Shown: piece by piece, positions 34,772-41,772 of the stretch
Layout: each line of letters starts with the position of its first letter
Position numbering within the stretch: the first letter of the stretch is position 1
Translations under genes and position numbers: made by a program
The notes under the pieces: generated by a model
The model's input: the letters and a program-made list of their open reading frames with translations, nothing else
What the model was told of the DNA's origin: nothing
Database searches by the model: none
Assembly: GCF_000262545.1 (NCBI RefSeq)
Contig: NZ_JH660660.1
Coordinates: 1,326,975 to 1,390,974, forward strand
Source: Prevotella bivia DSM 20514
Lineage (GTDB): Bacteria > Bacteroidota > Bacteroidia > Bacteroidales > Bacteroidaceae
Length of the DNA stretch: 64,000 bases
Reading direction: 5' to 3'

Positions 34772-35887
34772 TCAGGGAGGTTTTTCATCATCGTTGCCGA
34801 TTGGAGATGCACCGACCAGCACAAGGTCTAAATCGTCTATCAGTTTTTGCAGGACGGGATTCTTCTCTATCATCCGCTGGAGGATTCTCTCAGCCTCGAC
34901 CAAGTGGTTGGCTGTACTCATCACCTTGCCCTCCCGTATCTGAAAGATAATCCAATCGGCTATGTCGATATGGGCTTCTTTTTGTTTCGGGGTGGCATTC
35001 CTTTCGATGATGTCCGAAACCACCACCTTACAAAAGTACATGCTCTCGGCTCGCTGTTTCCACTCGGCATAAGCATCGGCATCGGGAAAGAGAAGCACGG
35101 TTCGCCCTGACAGTACACGGAGTTTCTCTTCTCTCATCTGACTCTTACCACCCGTAGCCAGCCATACATAATCGGGGAAGATAGCAGAACCGATAACGGC
35201 ACTCTTCTCGGATTCCACCAAGACCACCACCTTGTCGGGATGCGTTTTCAACAAGTGTTCCCCGAAAAGGCATTGGGATAGTTGCCAATCCTCTGCCAAC
35301 ACACGCTGCTTTTTCAATATGCTGTGTATCCAGTTCACTGCCGATGTCTGTCCTCCCTTGATACGGTGTCCGTCTTCGGGATTGTACTGCATCACCTTTC
35401 CCGTGCGTACCTTGCCCGTCCTGTCTATCTGCCAAAAGATAACAGAGCCGTCACGGGTAGCCCCCAAACGGTATTCCTCCAACAACCGCTTCAACACCTC
35501 TTTCGCCTTGTCGCCATAGTAGGAAGTAAGGAGTGTGAAGAGGAAACGGAAGAAATTGCTACGCTCGCTTTGCGACTTCTCCACATAGTGAGGGGGAATA
35601 TAGCCGATGGCTGTCGGCTTACTTTGCTGCTTCACTTTCTTCTGCTCTGCTCTTTGCCTGTCAAAAGAGAAATCATTGGTAGTTCTGTGTTCAGGATGCT
35701 CTTGAAAATACTCTTTCGGAGTGTAGTGATACCCACAACCGCTTTCGTGGTTACATCTGCCGACCGATGGATGCAACGGCACATTATTTTCGTCCACGTA
35801 ATAGACGAAAGAATGCCTGTCTCCGCATTTGGGGCAGGTATGCCGTGTTGCCGTTCCTTTATACTTCTGTAATGAATAATTGCCCAT
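34772..35887 (-). CDS. Zinc-ribbon/Toprim primase-like protein (DUF6371-type)
   Basis: The protein has 371 residues. An N-terminal zinc ribbon (CPKCGDRHSFVYYV, then CNHESGCGYHY) occupies residues 19-55. A Toprim domain follows (about 225-290): VVLVESEKSAVIGSAI carries the catalytic Glu and LLFPDADAYAEW the DxD pair. It probably primes replication of the excised circle. It starts four bases after the stop of the RepA-like ATPase gene, and together they resemble a split version of the single primase-helicase at 60615-62678. Confidence 0.78.
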   Translation of the reverse strand: MGNYSLQKYKGTATRHTCPKCGDRHSFVYYVDENNVPLHPSVGRCNHESGCGYHYTPKEYFQEHPEHRTTNDFSFDRQRAEQKKVKQQSKPTAIGYIPPHYVEKSQSERSNFFRFLFTLLTSYYGDKAKEVLKRLLEEYRLGATRDGSVIFWQIDRTGKVRTGKVMQYNPEDGHRIKGGQTSAVNWIHSILKKQRVLAEDWQLSQCLFGEHLLKTHPDKVVVLVESEKSAVIGSAIFPDYVWLATGGKSQMREEKLRVLSGRTVLLFPDADAYAEWKQRAESMYFCKVVVSDIIERNATPKQKEAHIDIADWIIFQIREGKVMSTANHLVEAERILQRMIEKNPVLQKLIDDLDLVLVGASPIGNDDEKPP

Positions 35888-35890
35888 AGC

Positions 35891-36997
35891 TTAGTCCGTT
35901 TTTGATGGTTGATTGTCGGCTGTCCCATCCTGTCCCATTGTCCCACACTCTAAGGGTTGGGACAGTGGGACACTTGGGACACCTGCGTTTTTACTCTCTT
36001 TGCTGCGCTGGATGATACGGTTTACGGTGGACTTGCCACAATTCACCTGTGAGGCTATCTCCCTGACGGACTTGCCCGATTGGGAGAGTTGCAGAATTTG
36101 GCAATCCCTTTGGCTTGATTCATTGTCGCCCAATTTTTTCAAGTGTTCCTTTTCCGTGGAATAGCCCCTGAACACGAACTGCAAGAAAGCATCCACCTTG
36201 TCAATCTCGTAAACGATTACATTATCCGCATCATGAGAGAACGTGCCATAGCGCACTTTAAGCTGCTTCACATAGCGAAGCCCTCCGTCTTGGGCACTTT
36301 TTCCAATGGTGAACACGCTGTCAAAGAAATTGTAGAGCCGTTTGCTTCCGGCAAGGTCGTTGGATGTGATGGGACAATCCAAAGAGCGTTTGGGCGTATG
36401 TGCCAGGACAAGGATAGAGAGCGCATATCTCTTTTTGAGATTGTTCAGCTGAATCATCAGCCGTCCTGCGGCATCGCCTTTCTCCATGGCGCAACACAGG
36501 TAGGTAAGATTGTCAATGATGAAAATCTTGCAGTCGGTCTGCACAGCCATCTGTTCAATGCCGCCTATGATAGCTTCCTCAAAGTTGGCATCCAAAAGCT
36601 GGTTGCAGTCAATAGACACCCGATAGATTTTGTCGGGAAAGGTGTAGAGCTCTCCATGCTCGTTGGTATAGCGGAGCTGGAACTGCTTTTCGGACAGTTC
36701 AAAGTCCAGATACAGCACATTGTCGGTTCGGGCGATGCGGTCGGCTATCTGCACGGCAAGGATGGACTTGCCCACGTTGGAATCGGCAAACAAGCAGGAG
36801 AGTTCCCCCTCGTACCAAAAGCTGTCCCACAGCGCACGGGGCGTAGGCAATAACGATGCTTCAAGAATGGTTTGGTTTGCCGTCTTGATATTCATCATGC
36901 CTACACTGTCGGGCATACCGTTATGCGCTTGGGATGCTTTTGTGAGGTCGCCACGTATCAGGTTGATATAGTTCTTATCCTCTTCCATATCATTCAC
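35891..36997 (-). CDS. RepA-like RecA-fold ATPase with C-terminal HTH
   Basis: The protein has 368 residues. Walker A is LFADSNVGKSILAVQIAD (about residue 70-87) and Walker B KIFIIDNLTYL (about 157), followed by an arginine-containing loop, as in RepA/AAA_25 replicative helicases. Near residues 300-330 there is an HTH (LSQSGKSVREIASQVNCGKS) like that of resolvase or regulatory proteins. It likely unwinds or loads DNA for replication of the transposon. The start overlaps the excisionase-like gene by four bases. Confidence 0.8.
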   Translation of the reverse strand: MNDMEEDKNYINLIRGDLTKASQAHNGMPDSVGMMNIKTANQTILEASLLPTPRALWDSFWYEGELSCLFADSNVGKSILAVQIADRIARTDNVLYLDFELSEKQFQLRYTNEHGELYTFPDKIYRVSIDCNQLLDANFEEAIIGGIEQMAVQTDCKIFIIDNLTYLCCAMEKGDAAGRLMIQLNNLKKRYALSILVLAHTPKRSLDCPITSNDLAGSKRLYNFFDSVFTIGKSAQDGGLRYVKQLKVRYGTFSHDADNVIVYEIDKVDAFLQFVFRGYSTEKEHLKKLGDNESSQRDCQILQLSQSGKSVREIASQVNCGKSTVNRIIQRSKESKNAGVPSVPLSQPLECGTMGQDGTADNQPSKTD

Positions 36998-37368
36998 CAG
37001 TTACGTGGGTTGGGCTTGCGACGGTGGGAAGAGGATAAGGACTTGTTCAGTTCCTCGTCTGACAACGGTATGGGATTCTTTCGGGCGGTTTCCAGCCACT
37101 TGTCCAGTTCGTCACGGTAAAGGCAATAGCGTTTGCCGGGCTTGGTGGCAGGGATTGTCCCTTCTGACAGTTTCATGTAGAGCGTACCCTTAGGGATACC
37201 TAAATACTCTGCTGCCTCGTCCACAGACATGGGCACGTGGGTGTCCACCGTTTTGGCATTGTTCACACTGCGCTGCTCGGCGAGCAGGCTTTTCAGGCTC
37301 ATCACTTCGTCTCGAAGCTGAGCGACAACCTCGGGGAGGTCGTTGAAGGTAAGAATTGATTTTTCCAT
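36994..37368 (-). CDS. Excisionase-like HTH protein
   Basis: From ATG 37368 (MEKSILTFNDLPEVVAQL) the protein has 124 residues. A leading coiled helix is followed by an HTH_17 domain (MSVDEAAEYLGIPKGTLYMK, wing PGKRYCLYRDELDKWLE) and a basic tail. The frame opens at 37437, but the repeated promoter element at 37401-37470 makes the later ATG the sensible start. It is first in the operon with the ATPase and primase and may act in excision or in control of that operon. Confidence 0.8.
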   Translation of the reverse strand: MEKSILTFNDLPEVVAQLRDEVMSLKSLLAEQRSVNNAKTVDTHVPMSVDEAAEYLGIPKGTLYMKLSEGTIPATKPGKRYCLYRDELDKWLETARKNPIPLSDEELNKSLSSSHRRKPNPRNW

Positions 37369-37400
37369 TCGCGTACTCGTCTCTTTTGTAAGACTTGGCG

Positions 37401-37470
37401 CAAAGGACTGAAATGATATATCCGTGAATATCTCCACGACACGTCATTGCAAAATAATTCCCGAATAATT
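37401..37470 (-). repeat. Repeated promoter/operator element, copy 1 (HTH-RepA-primase operon)
   Basis: About 50 bases here match 39851-39920 closely: ATATCCGTGAATATCTCCAC against ATATCCGTGAATACCTCCAC, followed by CATT and AAATAATT in both. On the minus strand each copy ends in CTTTG (here TCCTTTG), a -7-like box. The copies lie just upstream of two different minus-strand genes, so they look like co-regulated promoters with a common operator. Confidence 0.55.
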
Positions 37471-37567
37471 AAGCCCAGCCATAAATGACGGGTAAAATTA
37501 CTCGGGAAACGATGTAAAACAGGCGGTTATGAGTTACCGGATGGTTGTCGTTGGTGTCGTGATTATC

Positions 37568-38425
37568 CTAATTCCGCACATAATCCTCGGGATAGTGGAA
37601 ATCAAGTTTGCCGTTTTCGGGTTCATCAATGGGAATTTCCGTCTTTAACGGCTCTACCTTGAAATTCTTGATGGTTGATAAGTCTGTATCAGCAAACGAT
37701 TTCGGGAAAAGGGCTTTGATGAACTTGGCACGGTTATCCCCATTGTAGTATCTCTTGTACAGGAAACGCTCAGAGATATTCCATACGAAGTGACGGAGTG
37801 GAATGTTGTTGATGTCTTTGGTAAACGGTCTTTGTATGGGCTTCGGGGTATAAGTGTTAAGATTCATCCATTTGTCCACCTCAGTACAGATGTGGTTCAC
37901 GGTTTCTTGGTCGGCAATGCGAGGCAGGTAATAATGGCAATACTCCATGACCATGCGGATGCGCTCTTCCTTTTCCCGTTGCTCTCTGCTTGCGTAATTG
38001 GCACGGTTCTTTTCGTGAAGATCCGGGGCGATAGTAAGCTCTATCGGTTGTGTTTGGATAAGTGTCTCTTCTTTTGTCGGGGATGATTCGGGTACAGGCT
38101 CAGGGACTGATGTAGGTCCAGGCACAGATGTGGCTTCTTCAAGTGTATTTTGTGACAGTTCTTCCTGCACCTCTATGGCTTCGGCAATCGTTTCTTTCTT
38201 GCCGAACTTGATTTTGTAGATTTCGTATGTATCAAAGATAAGTGTCTGAAAGGAGAGATAGAGCAACCATCCCAACAGGTTACAGCATACGAATACTATC
38301 CACCTGACAAAGTTGTCTTGGTTGAAGCTGTCCGCTATTACCAGCGTGGCAATGGAAGATATTAGGACGATGGCGAAGCCGACAAAGCCCAAGATGATGT
38401 ATTTGTCCTTGATTGATGATTCCAT
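37568..38425 (-). CDS. Membrane protein of unknown function in the Tn4555-like unit
   Basis: From ATG 38425 (MESSIKDKYIILGFVGFAIV) the protein has 285 residues. Two N-terminal membrane segments (YIILGFVGFAIVLISSIATL; WIVFVCCNLLGWLLYLSF) are followed by a Glu/Pro/Ser-rich linker and a soluble domain (REKEERIRMVMEYCHYYLPR and PFTKDINNIPLRHFVWNISE). A TAACTTTG box at 38472-38465 on the minus strand lies downstream of the frame's first ATG (38488), so 38425 is favoured. Function is unknown. Confidence 0.65.
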   Translation of the reverse strand: MESSIKDKYIILGFVGFAIVLISSIATLVIADSFNQDNFVRWIVFVCCNLLGWLLYLSFQTLIFDTYEIYKIKFGKKETIAEAIEVQEELSQNTLEEATSVPGPTSVPEPVPESSPTKEETLIQTQPIELTIAPDLHEKNRANYASREQREKEERIRMVMEYCHYYLPRIADQETVNHICTEVDKWMNLNTYTPKPIQRPFTKDINNIPLRHFVWNISERFLYKRYYNGDNRAKFIKALFPKSFADTDLSTIKNFKVEPLKTEIPIDEPENGKLDFHYPEDYVRN

Positions 38426-38672
38426 ATTTCGTTGAGAGATTGAATGTTCCTGTATTATTTTGTGCAAAGTTAATGCTATTTTTCCCAATTACTGCCCGTT
38501 ATTTGCGGTTAGAACGGTCTTTTTCAATGTATTTCACGAAATGTCATCATATCATACTCTGTTTCATACTCTGAGGGGCTTATAAATGGTGGCATCAAGC
38601 CAAAAACATAGAGGGGCGATTATAGCCTTGTAGCCATAACCGCCCCTCTGAATACCTGTCAATGTGAGACAT

Positions 38673-39791
38673 TTATGCCTCCTTGCGCTTCAAGGTTATC
38701 TTGTCCACCACCTGACACATCTGCTGCGCTGCTATCTTGGAATAGATTTGTGTGGTGGTAATGTTCTTATGTCCGAGATAGGCTTGGATGACAGCCATGT
38801 CCGTTCCCATTTCCACGTGCAGGCTTCCGAAGCTGTGGCGGGTACAGTGAAAGGTGATTTTCTTGGTTATCCCTGCTGCCGTGAGCCACCGTTGGAGTGG
38901 TCCTTGCAGCATCTTGTCCTTGAAATCCTCAAAGATAAGTCCCTCGCCCCGTTCTCCCAGCAGTCCATAGGCTTCATCACTGATGGGGTTATGCACTATT
39001 TCTTTGGTTTTCTGCATACGGGTGGTAACGAACATCCTGCCGTTGGTGTATGGTTGTATCTGCTGCCACGTGAGCTGTCTGATGTCGCTCTTTCTCAGTC
39101 CCGTAAGACAGGCGAAAAGAAAAGCTTTTTTCAAGACCTCCTCCTCACAGGGTGTTTCGGCAAGCCGTATCAGTTCCTCTTGGCTCAAATGCTCCCTGAT
39201 GGTGGGAATGCACTCGATGCGGTCTAAGAAGCCGTTTGGGTTCTCCTTTATCTTCCTGTCACGGTAGGCGGTGTGCAGCACGGCACGGAAAGTTGACCAA
39301 TAGCCTGCTGCGGAGTTGATGTGCAGCTTTTGGTTGGTGTGGATGGATTGGGGTGCATCAAGCAGGTATTCCATGAACTTGCGGCACAAATCCACATCCA
39401 CCTCCTCAAAGGTGCATTTGCCGTTCACGAACCGCTGGAAATGCTTGTATACGTGCTGCCACTTGATATTCTTGCGGTCAGCCAGTCCTTTGAAATAGGC
39501 AAGGAAATCGCCCTTCATCTTGGTCTTGTCAAAAAAGCCGTTGTTTTCATTGAAAATGGCTTCGTAGCGCTGGTTGCGCAGGATGACCGCTTTCTTCATC
39601 ATGCGTGCGTTGAAGTCCCGTTCCTGCTGGTTTGCAGGTTTGGCGAAGATGTAAATTCCTAAGGCTTCACGTGTAATCACTCTCATGGTGACATTGTCAC
39701 GGTAGCCGGGATAGTAGTCAAGGCATAGTGAATACTGTGTCCCGTTCTTAATCTTGCGCTTACGCAAGGTAACTGTTTTGCATTTACTCAT
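38673..39791 (-). CDS. Tyrosine recombinase (integrase) of the Tn4555-like unit
   Basis: The 372-residue recombinase would integrate and excise the mobilizable unit. The catalytic set is complete: Arg in LTGLRKSDIRQLTW (about 212), Lys in MQKTKEIV, His-x-x-Arg in FHCTRHSFGS (about 317-320), His in YLGHKNITT and Tyr in TTQIYSKI (about 352). It differs from the IntDOT-like enzyme at 8188, which lacks the first Arg. Its promoter region contains the second copy of the element shared with the HTH-RepA operon. Confidence 0.92.
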   Translation of the reverse strand: MSKCKTVTLRKRKIKNGTQYSLCLDYYPGYRDNVTMRVITREALGIYIFAKPANQQERDFNARMMKKAVILRNQRYEAIFNENNGFFDKTKMKGDFLAYFKGLADRKNIKWQHVYKHFQRFVNGKCTFEEVDVDLCRKFMEYLLDAPQSIHTNQKLHINSAAGYWSTFRAVLHTAYRDRKIKENPNGFLDRIECIPTIREHLSQEELIRLAETPCEEEVLKKAFLFACLTGLRKSDIRQLTWQQIQPYTNGRMFVTTRMQKTKEIVHNPISDEAYGLLGERGEGLIFEDFKDKMLQGPLQRWLTAAGITKKITFHCTRHSFGSLHVEMGTDMAVIQAYLGHKNITTTQIYSKIAAQQMCQVVDKITLKRKEA

Positions 39792-39850
39792 AATAATTAT
39801 GTTTTAATTGGTTGTATACATTTTGGAGTTGTATCCATGTTTCCGATGGC

Positions 39851-39920
39851 AAAGGAACAACGTGAAATATCCGTGAATACCTCCACGATACATCATTTTG
39901 AAATAATTTTCGATAATCCC
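39851..39920 (-). repeat. Repeated promoter/operator element, copy 2 (integrase)
   Basis: Second copy of the element described at 37401-37470, with TTCCTTTG on the minus strand as a possible -7 box. It lies 60 bases upstream of the integrase ATG at 39791 and downstream of the multi-HTH gene. Confidence 0.5.
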
Positions 39921-39932
39921 GATTTTTCACGG

Positions 39933-40868
39933 TTATTTGTTCCTTTCAGCCATGACACGCTCCACATCTGAGCGCAAAAGCAGGTTTTTCACACCCACCT
40001 TTATCTTTTCGATGTGCTTCACCTTGACGATATGGCAGATGTTGGCTGACGAAAGACCATAGATTTGCTGCACCTGCTCAACGGTATAGTAGCGTTCATC
40101 GTTCACAAGGTCAGTTCTGCGGAGTTCGTTCAAATGTGATTTGGAGTAATAGGTACGCCCGTACTCTCTTTTAGTGGGTATCTTATGGCGATAGGTGTAG
40201 GCACGGAGTGCGGTCGGCTTCATGCCGAACAGTTCCTCCACCTCCTCGGTCAGTAGCCAGTCGGTAATTTCGCTAATATCAACTGCCACACCGAAAAACT
40301 CGTCAATATGCTTCTTGCTGTAATAGTTCTTTCCTGCGATACGGCAGATGGGGATATGGTTACGCTTGGCGGAAGTGTAAAGCCATGACTGCTTTACCTT
40401 AAAAAGGGACATCACCTCCTCGCCCGAATAGAAGTCCAACACTTCTTCGCTTTCCTTTTCCCTTTTTTCTCTTTTGGCAGGTAAGGAAGATGAAGATGAT
40501 TTCCTTGGTGTGGAGGTGTTGCCGGGCAGGATGCGGTGATAGGGATTGCCCTCCAACATCTGCTCGATGTCGGCTCTGCGGATGAATGCCATGCGGTTGC
40601 TGATGCGTGAGGCTTTCAGCTTGCCGATGGCTACAAGTTTGTAAATGTACTGTCGGGAACAGCCCATGAGGATGGCTGCTTTGGAAAAGGTGAGATACTC
40701 CTGATGCTGTATCTCCATCAAGGGTTGGGCGACTTTGAAGAGGTTGTTCTTCTGCATCACTCTGGCTCGTTTGGCTTCTGCCTGACAAGCCTCACTGCAA
40801 TATCTTTGCATACCGCTTCGGGTTACAAAGGACTTGCCGCAAAAACTGCATTTTCTGGTTGCTTTCAT
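39933..40868 (-). CDS. Multi-HTH DNA-binding protein (TnpA-like of Tn4555 family)
   Basis: The 311-residue protein starts with a zinc finger (CSFCGKSF and RYCSEACQAEA, residues 7-30). Four excisionase-like HTH modules follow at about 58-107 (FSKAAILMGCSRQYIYKLV), 146-194 (GEEVMSLFKVKQSWLYTSAK), 203-253 (TEEVEELFGMKPTALRAYTY) and 259-308 (VEQVQQIYGLSSANICHIVK). A Ser-rich linker follows the first. It probably binds several adjacent sites at the nearby transposon end, as an architectural factor for recombination. Iteron-like repeats begin 52 bases upstream of its start, at 40920. Confidence 0.75.
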   Translation of the reverse strand: MKATRKCSFCGKSFVTRSGMQRYCSEACQAEAKRARVMQKNNLFKVAQPLMEIQHQEYLTFSKAAILMGCSRQYIYKLVAIGKLKASRISNRMAFIRRADIEQMLEGNPYHRILPGNTSTPRKSSSSSLPAKREKREKESEEVLDFYSGEEVMSLFKVKQSWLYTSAKRNHIPICRIAGKNYYSKKHIDEFFGVAVDISEITDWLLTEEVEELFGMKPTALRAYTYRHKIPTKREYGRTYYSKSHLNELRRTDLVNDERYYTVEQVQQIYGLSSANICHIVKVKHIEKIKVGVKNLLLRSDVERVMAERNK

Positions 40869-40919
40869 ACCGTTTTATCGTTTAATGGTTCATTTCTTCA
40901 ATCCTATATCTCTGAAATG

Positions 40920-41051
40920 GTAAACGGATGTGAACGGAAGTCAACCATTGTCGCTTTTCTACACAGTGTGACTGTTTCCGCATATCGGGGCGGTTATTGT
41001 CGCTTGTCGTAAACGGTTGTAAACCCTTGTCAACTGTCTGCACGGTGTGAC
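40920..41051. repeat. Iteron-like direct repeats near the end of the Tn4555-like unit
   Basis: Copy one (40920-40972) begins GTAAACGGATGTGAACGG and ends CACAGTGTGAC; copy two (41009-41051) begins GTAAACGGTTGTAAACC and ends CACGGTGTGAC. GTCAAC follows inside each. The repeats fit arm-type or excisionase sites of the integrase system, and may serve the four-HTH protein next door. From 41052 to 41470 I see no gene; a TAGTTTTG box at 41195-41202 could be a promoter element. The transposon end probably lies in the first part of this stretch. Confidence 0.5.
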
Positions 41052-41471
41052 AAAAAACAAGCCCCGCAAATTCTCCACGTCAGAAATACGTCTCAAAAAT
41101 ATGTGGAAATTTGGGAAGCGACAAATGGCAACCGAAAAGTGTTAAATTTTAGAATATGCTGGTAATTAAAGATTTACACTCGGATATTTCTGATTAGTTT
41201 TGGTTGTTCTATGGTTATAAATACATCGCAAGAAAAGGTATGAGAGGAGTATCGCCATACCCATGAGTGTCGTGTGACTTGCGCACAGTACTCGTATGTA
41301 CGAAATAGCAAAAGCAGGAAACGCTACAACAAAAAACTATGAAAACAACCTATAGTCGTGTAGCACTGATAGAGATTAAGACAATAAAAGACTATGTAAC
41401 CGAAAAACGAACACGCTTATGGAGGAAAAGAGCGAAAAGGTCTGCAAGTTCCAAAACGAAGTGCAATAAAA

Positions 41472-41503
41472 GGTCACTCACAACACTGACCGACGTCACT
41501 CAC
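41472..41503 (+). repeat. GACCGACGTC repeat, left copy of cargo block
   Basis: This 32-base stretch (GTCACTCACAACACTGACCG then ACGTC) matches 47415-47446 at about 27 of 32 positions. A shorter related copy, GTGACCGACGTC, lies at 47250-47261. The two full copies bracket the peptide, lipoprotein, PI-PLC and methyltransferase genes. Confidence 0.55.
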
Positions 41504-41575
41504 AAACAAACTTGGGCAGGCAACAATACACGAGATTTTAACCAATTAGTATTAATAACATAAATTTTAAGAATT

Positions 41576-41749
41576 ATGACAGAGATAATTGACACTCAAG
41601 AAACAACGAGAGAGAAAAAACAGTACGTTCGTCCAGAAATCACGATGATACCCATGCAGGCAGAGTGTACGCTGCTGGCTGCAAGCGGCCAAAATATAAA
41701 TATTGGTGCAGGTGACGCTGGCGACGGGGATAATTTAATAGAAGACTAA
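41576..41749 (+). CDS. 57-residue peptide gene of the YxxPEI type
   Basis: ATG 41576 to TAA 41747-41749 encodes a short peptide. The N-terminal 16 residues are charged and are followed by QYVRPEITMIPMQ, then CTLLAASG, then a glycine/aspartate-rich tail (GAGDAGDGDNLIED). The layout of Y-x-x-PEI, a Cys-Leu-Leu-Ala turn and a Gly/Asp/Asn-rich end is common to many small uncharacterised Bacteroidales peptides. These often precede fimbrillin-like or secreted-protein genes. It lies 24 bases before the large lipoprotein gene, so they are one transcript. No signal peptide is visible; a precursor or regulatory peptide is possible. Confidence 0.65.
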   Translation: MTEIIDTQETTREKKQYVRPEITMIPMQAECTLLAASGQNINIGAGDAGDGDNLIED

Positions 41750-41772
41750 CCTACAATATATTATCAATAGCA

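Larger units (their letters stand above)
31817..41060. mobile_element. Tn4555-like mobilizable transposon carrying cfxA (ends approximate)
   Basis: The genes cfxA, MobV relaxase, Toprim primase, RepA-like ATPase, HTH, membrane protein, integrase and a multi-HTH protein follow the plan of Tn4555 and related Prevotella mobilizable transposons. One end must lie between the mobC stop (31816) and the cfxA promoter (31972). The other probably lies just past the iteron-like repeats ending at 41051. I could not see a clear pair of terminal repeats, so both ends are approximate. Confidence 0.7.

Noticed and set aside
41339..41563. 74-residue plus-strand frame before the peptide gene
   Set aside because: Lys/Arg/Thr-rich composition without domain pattern, and it contains the GACCGACGTC repeat; probably noncoding.
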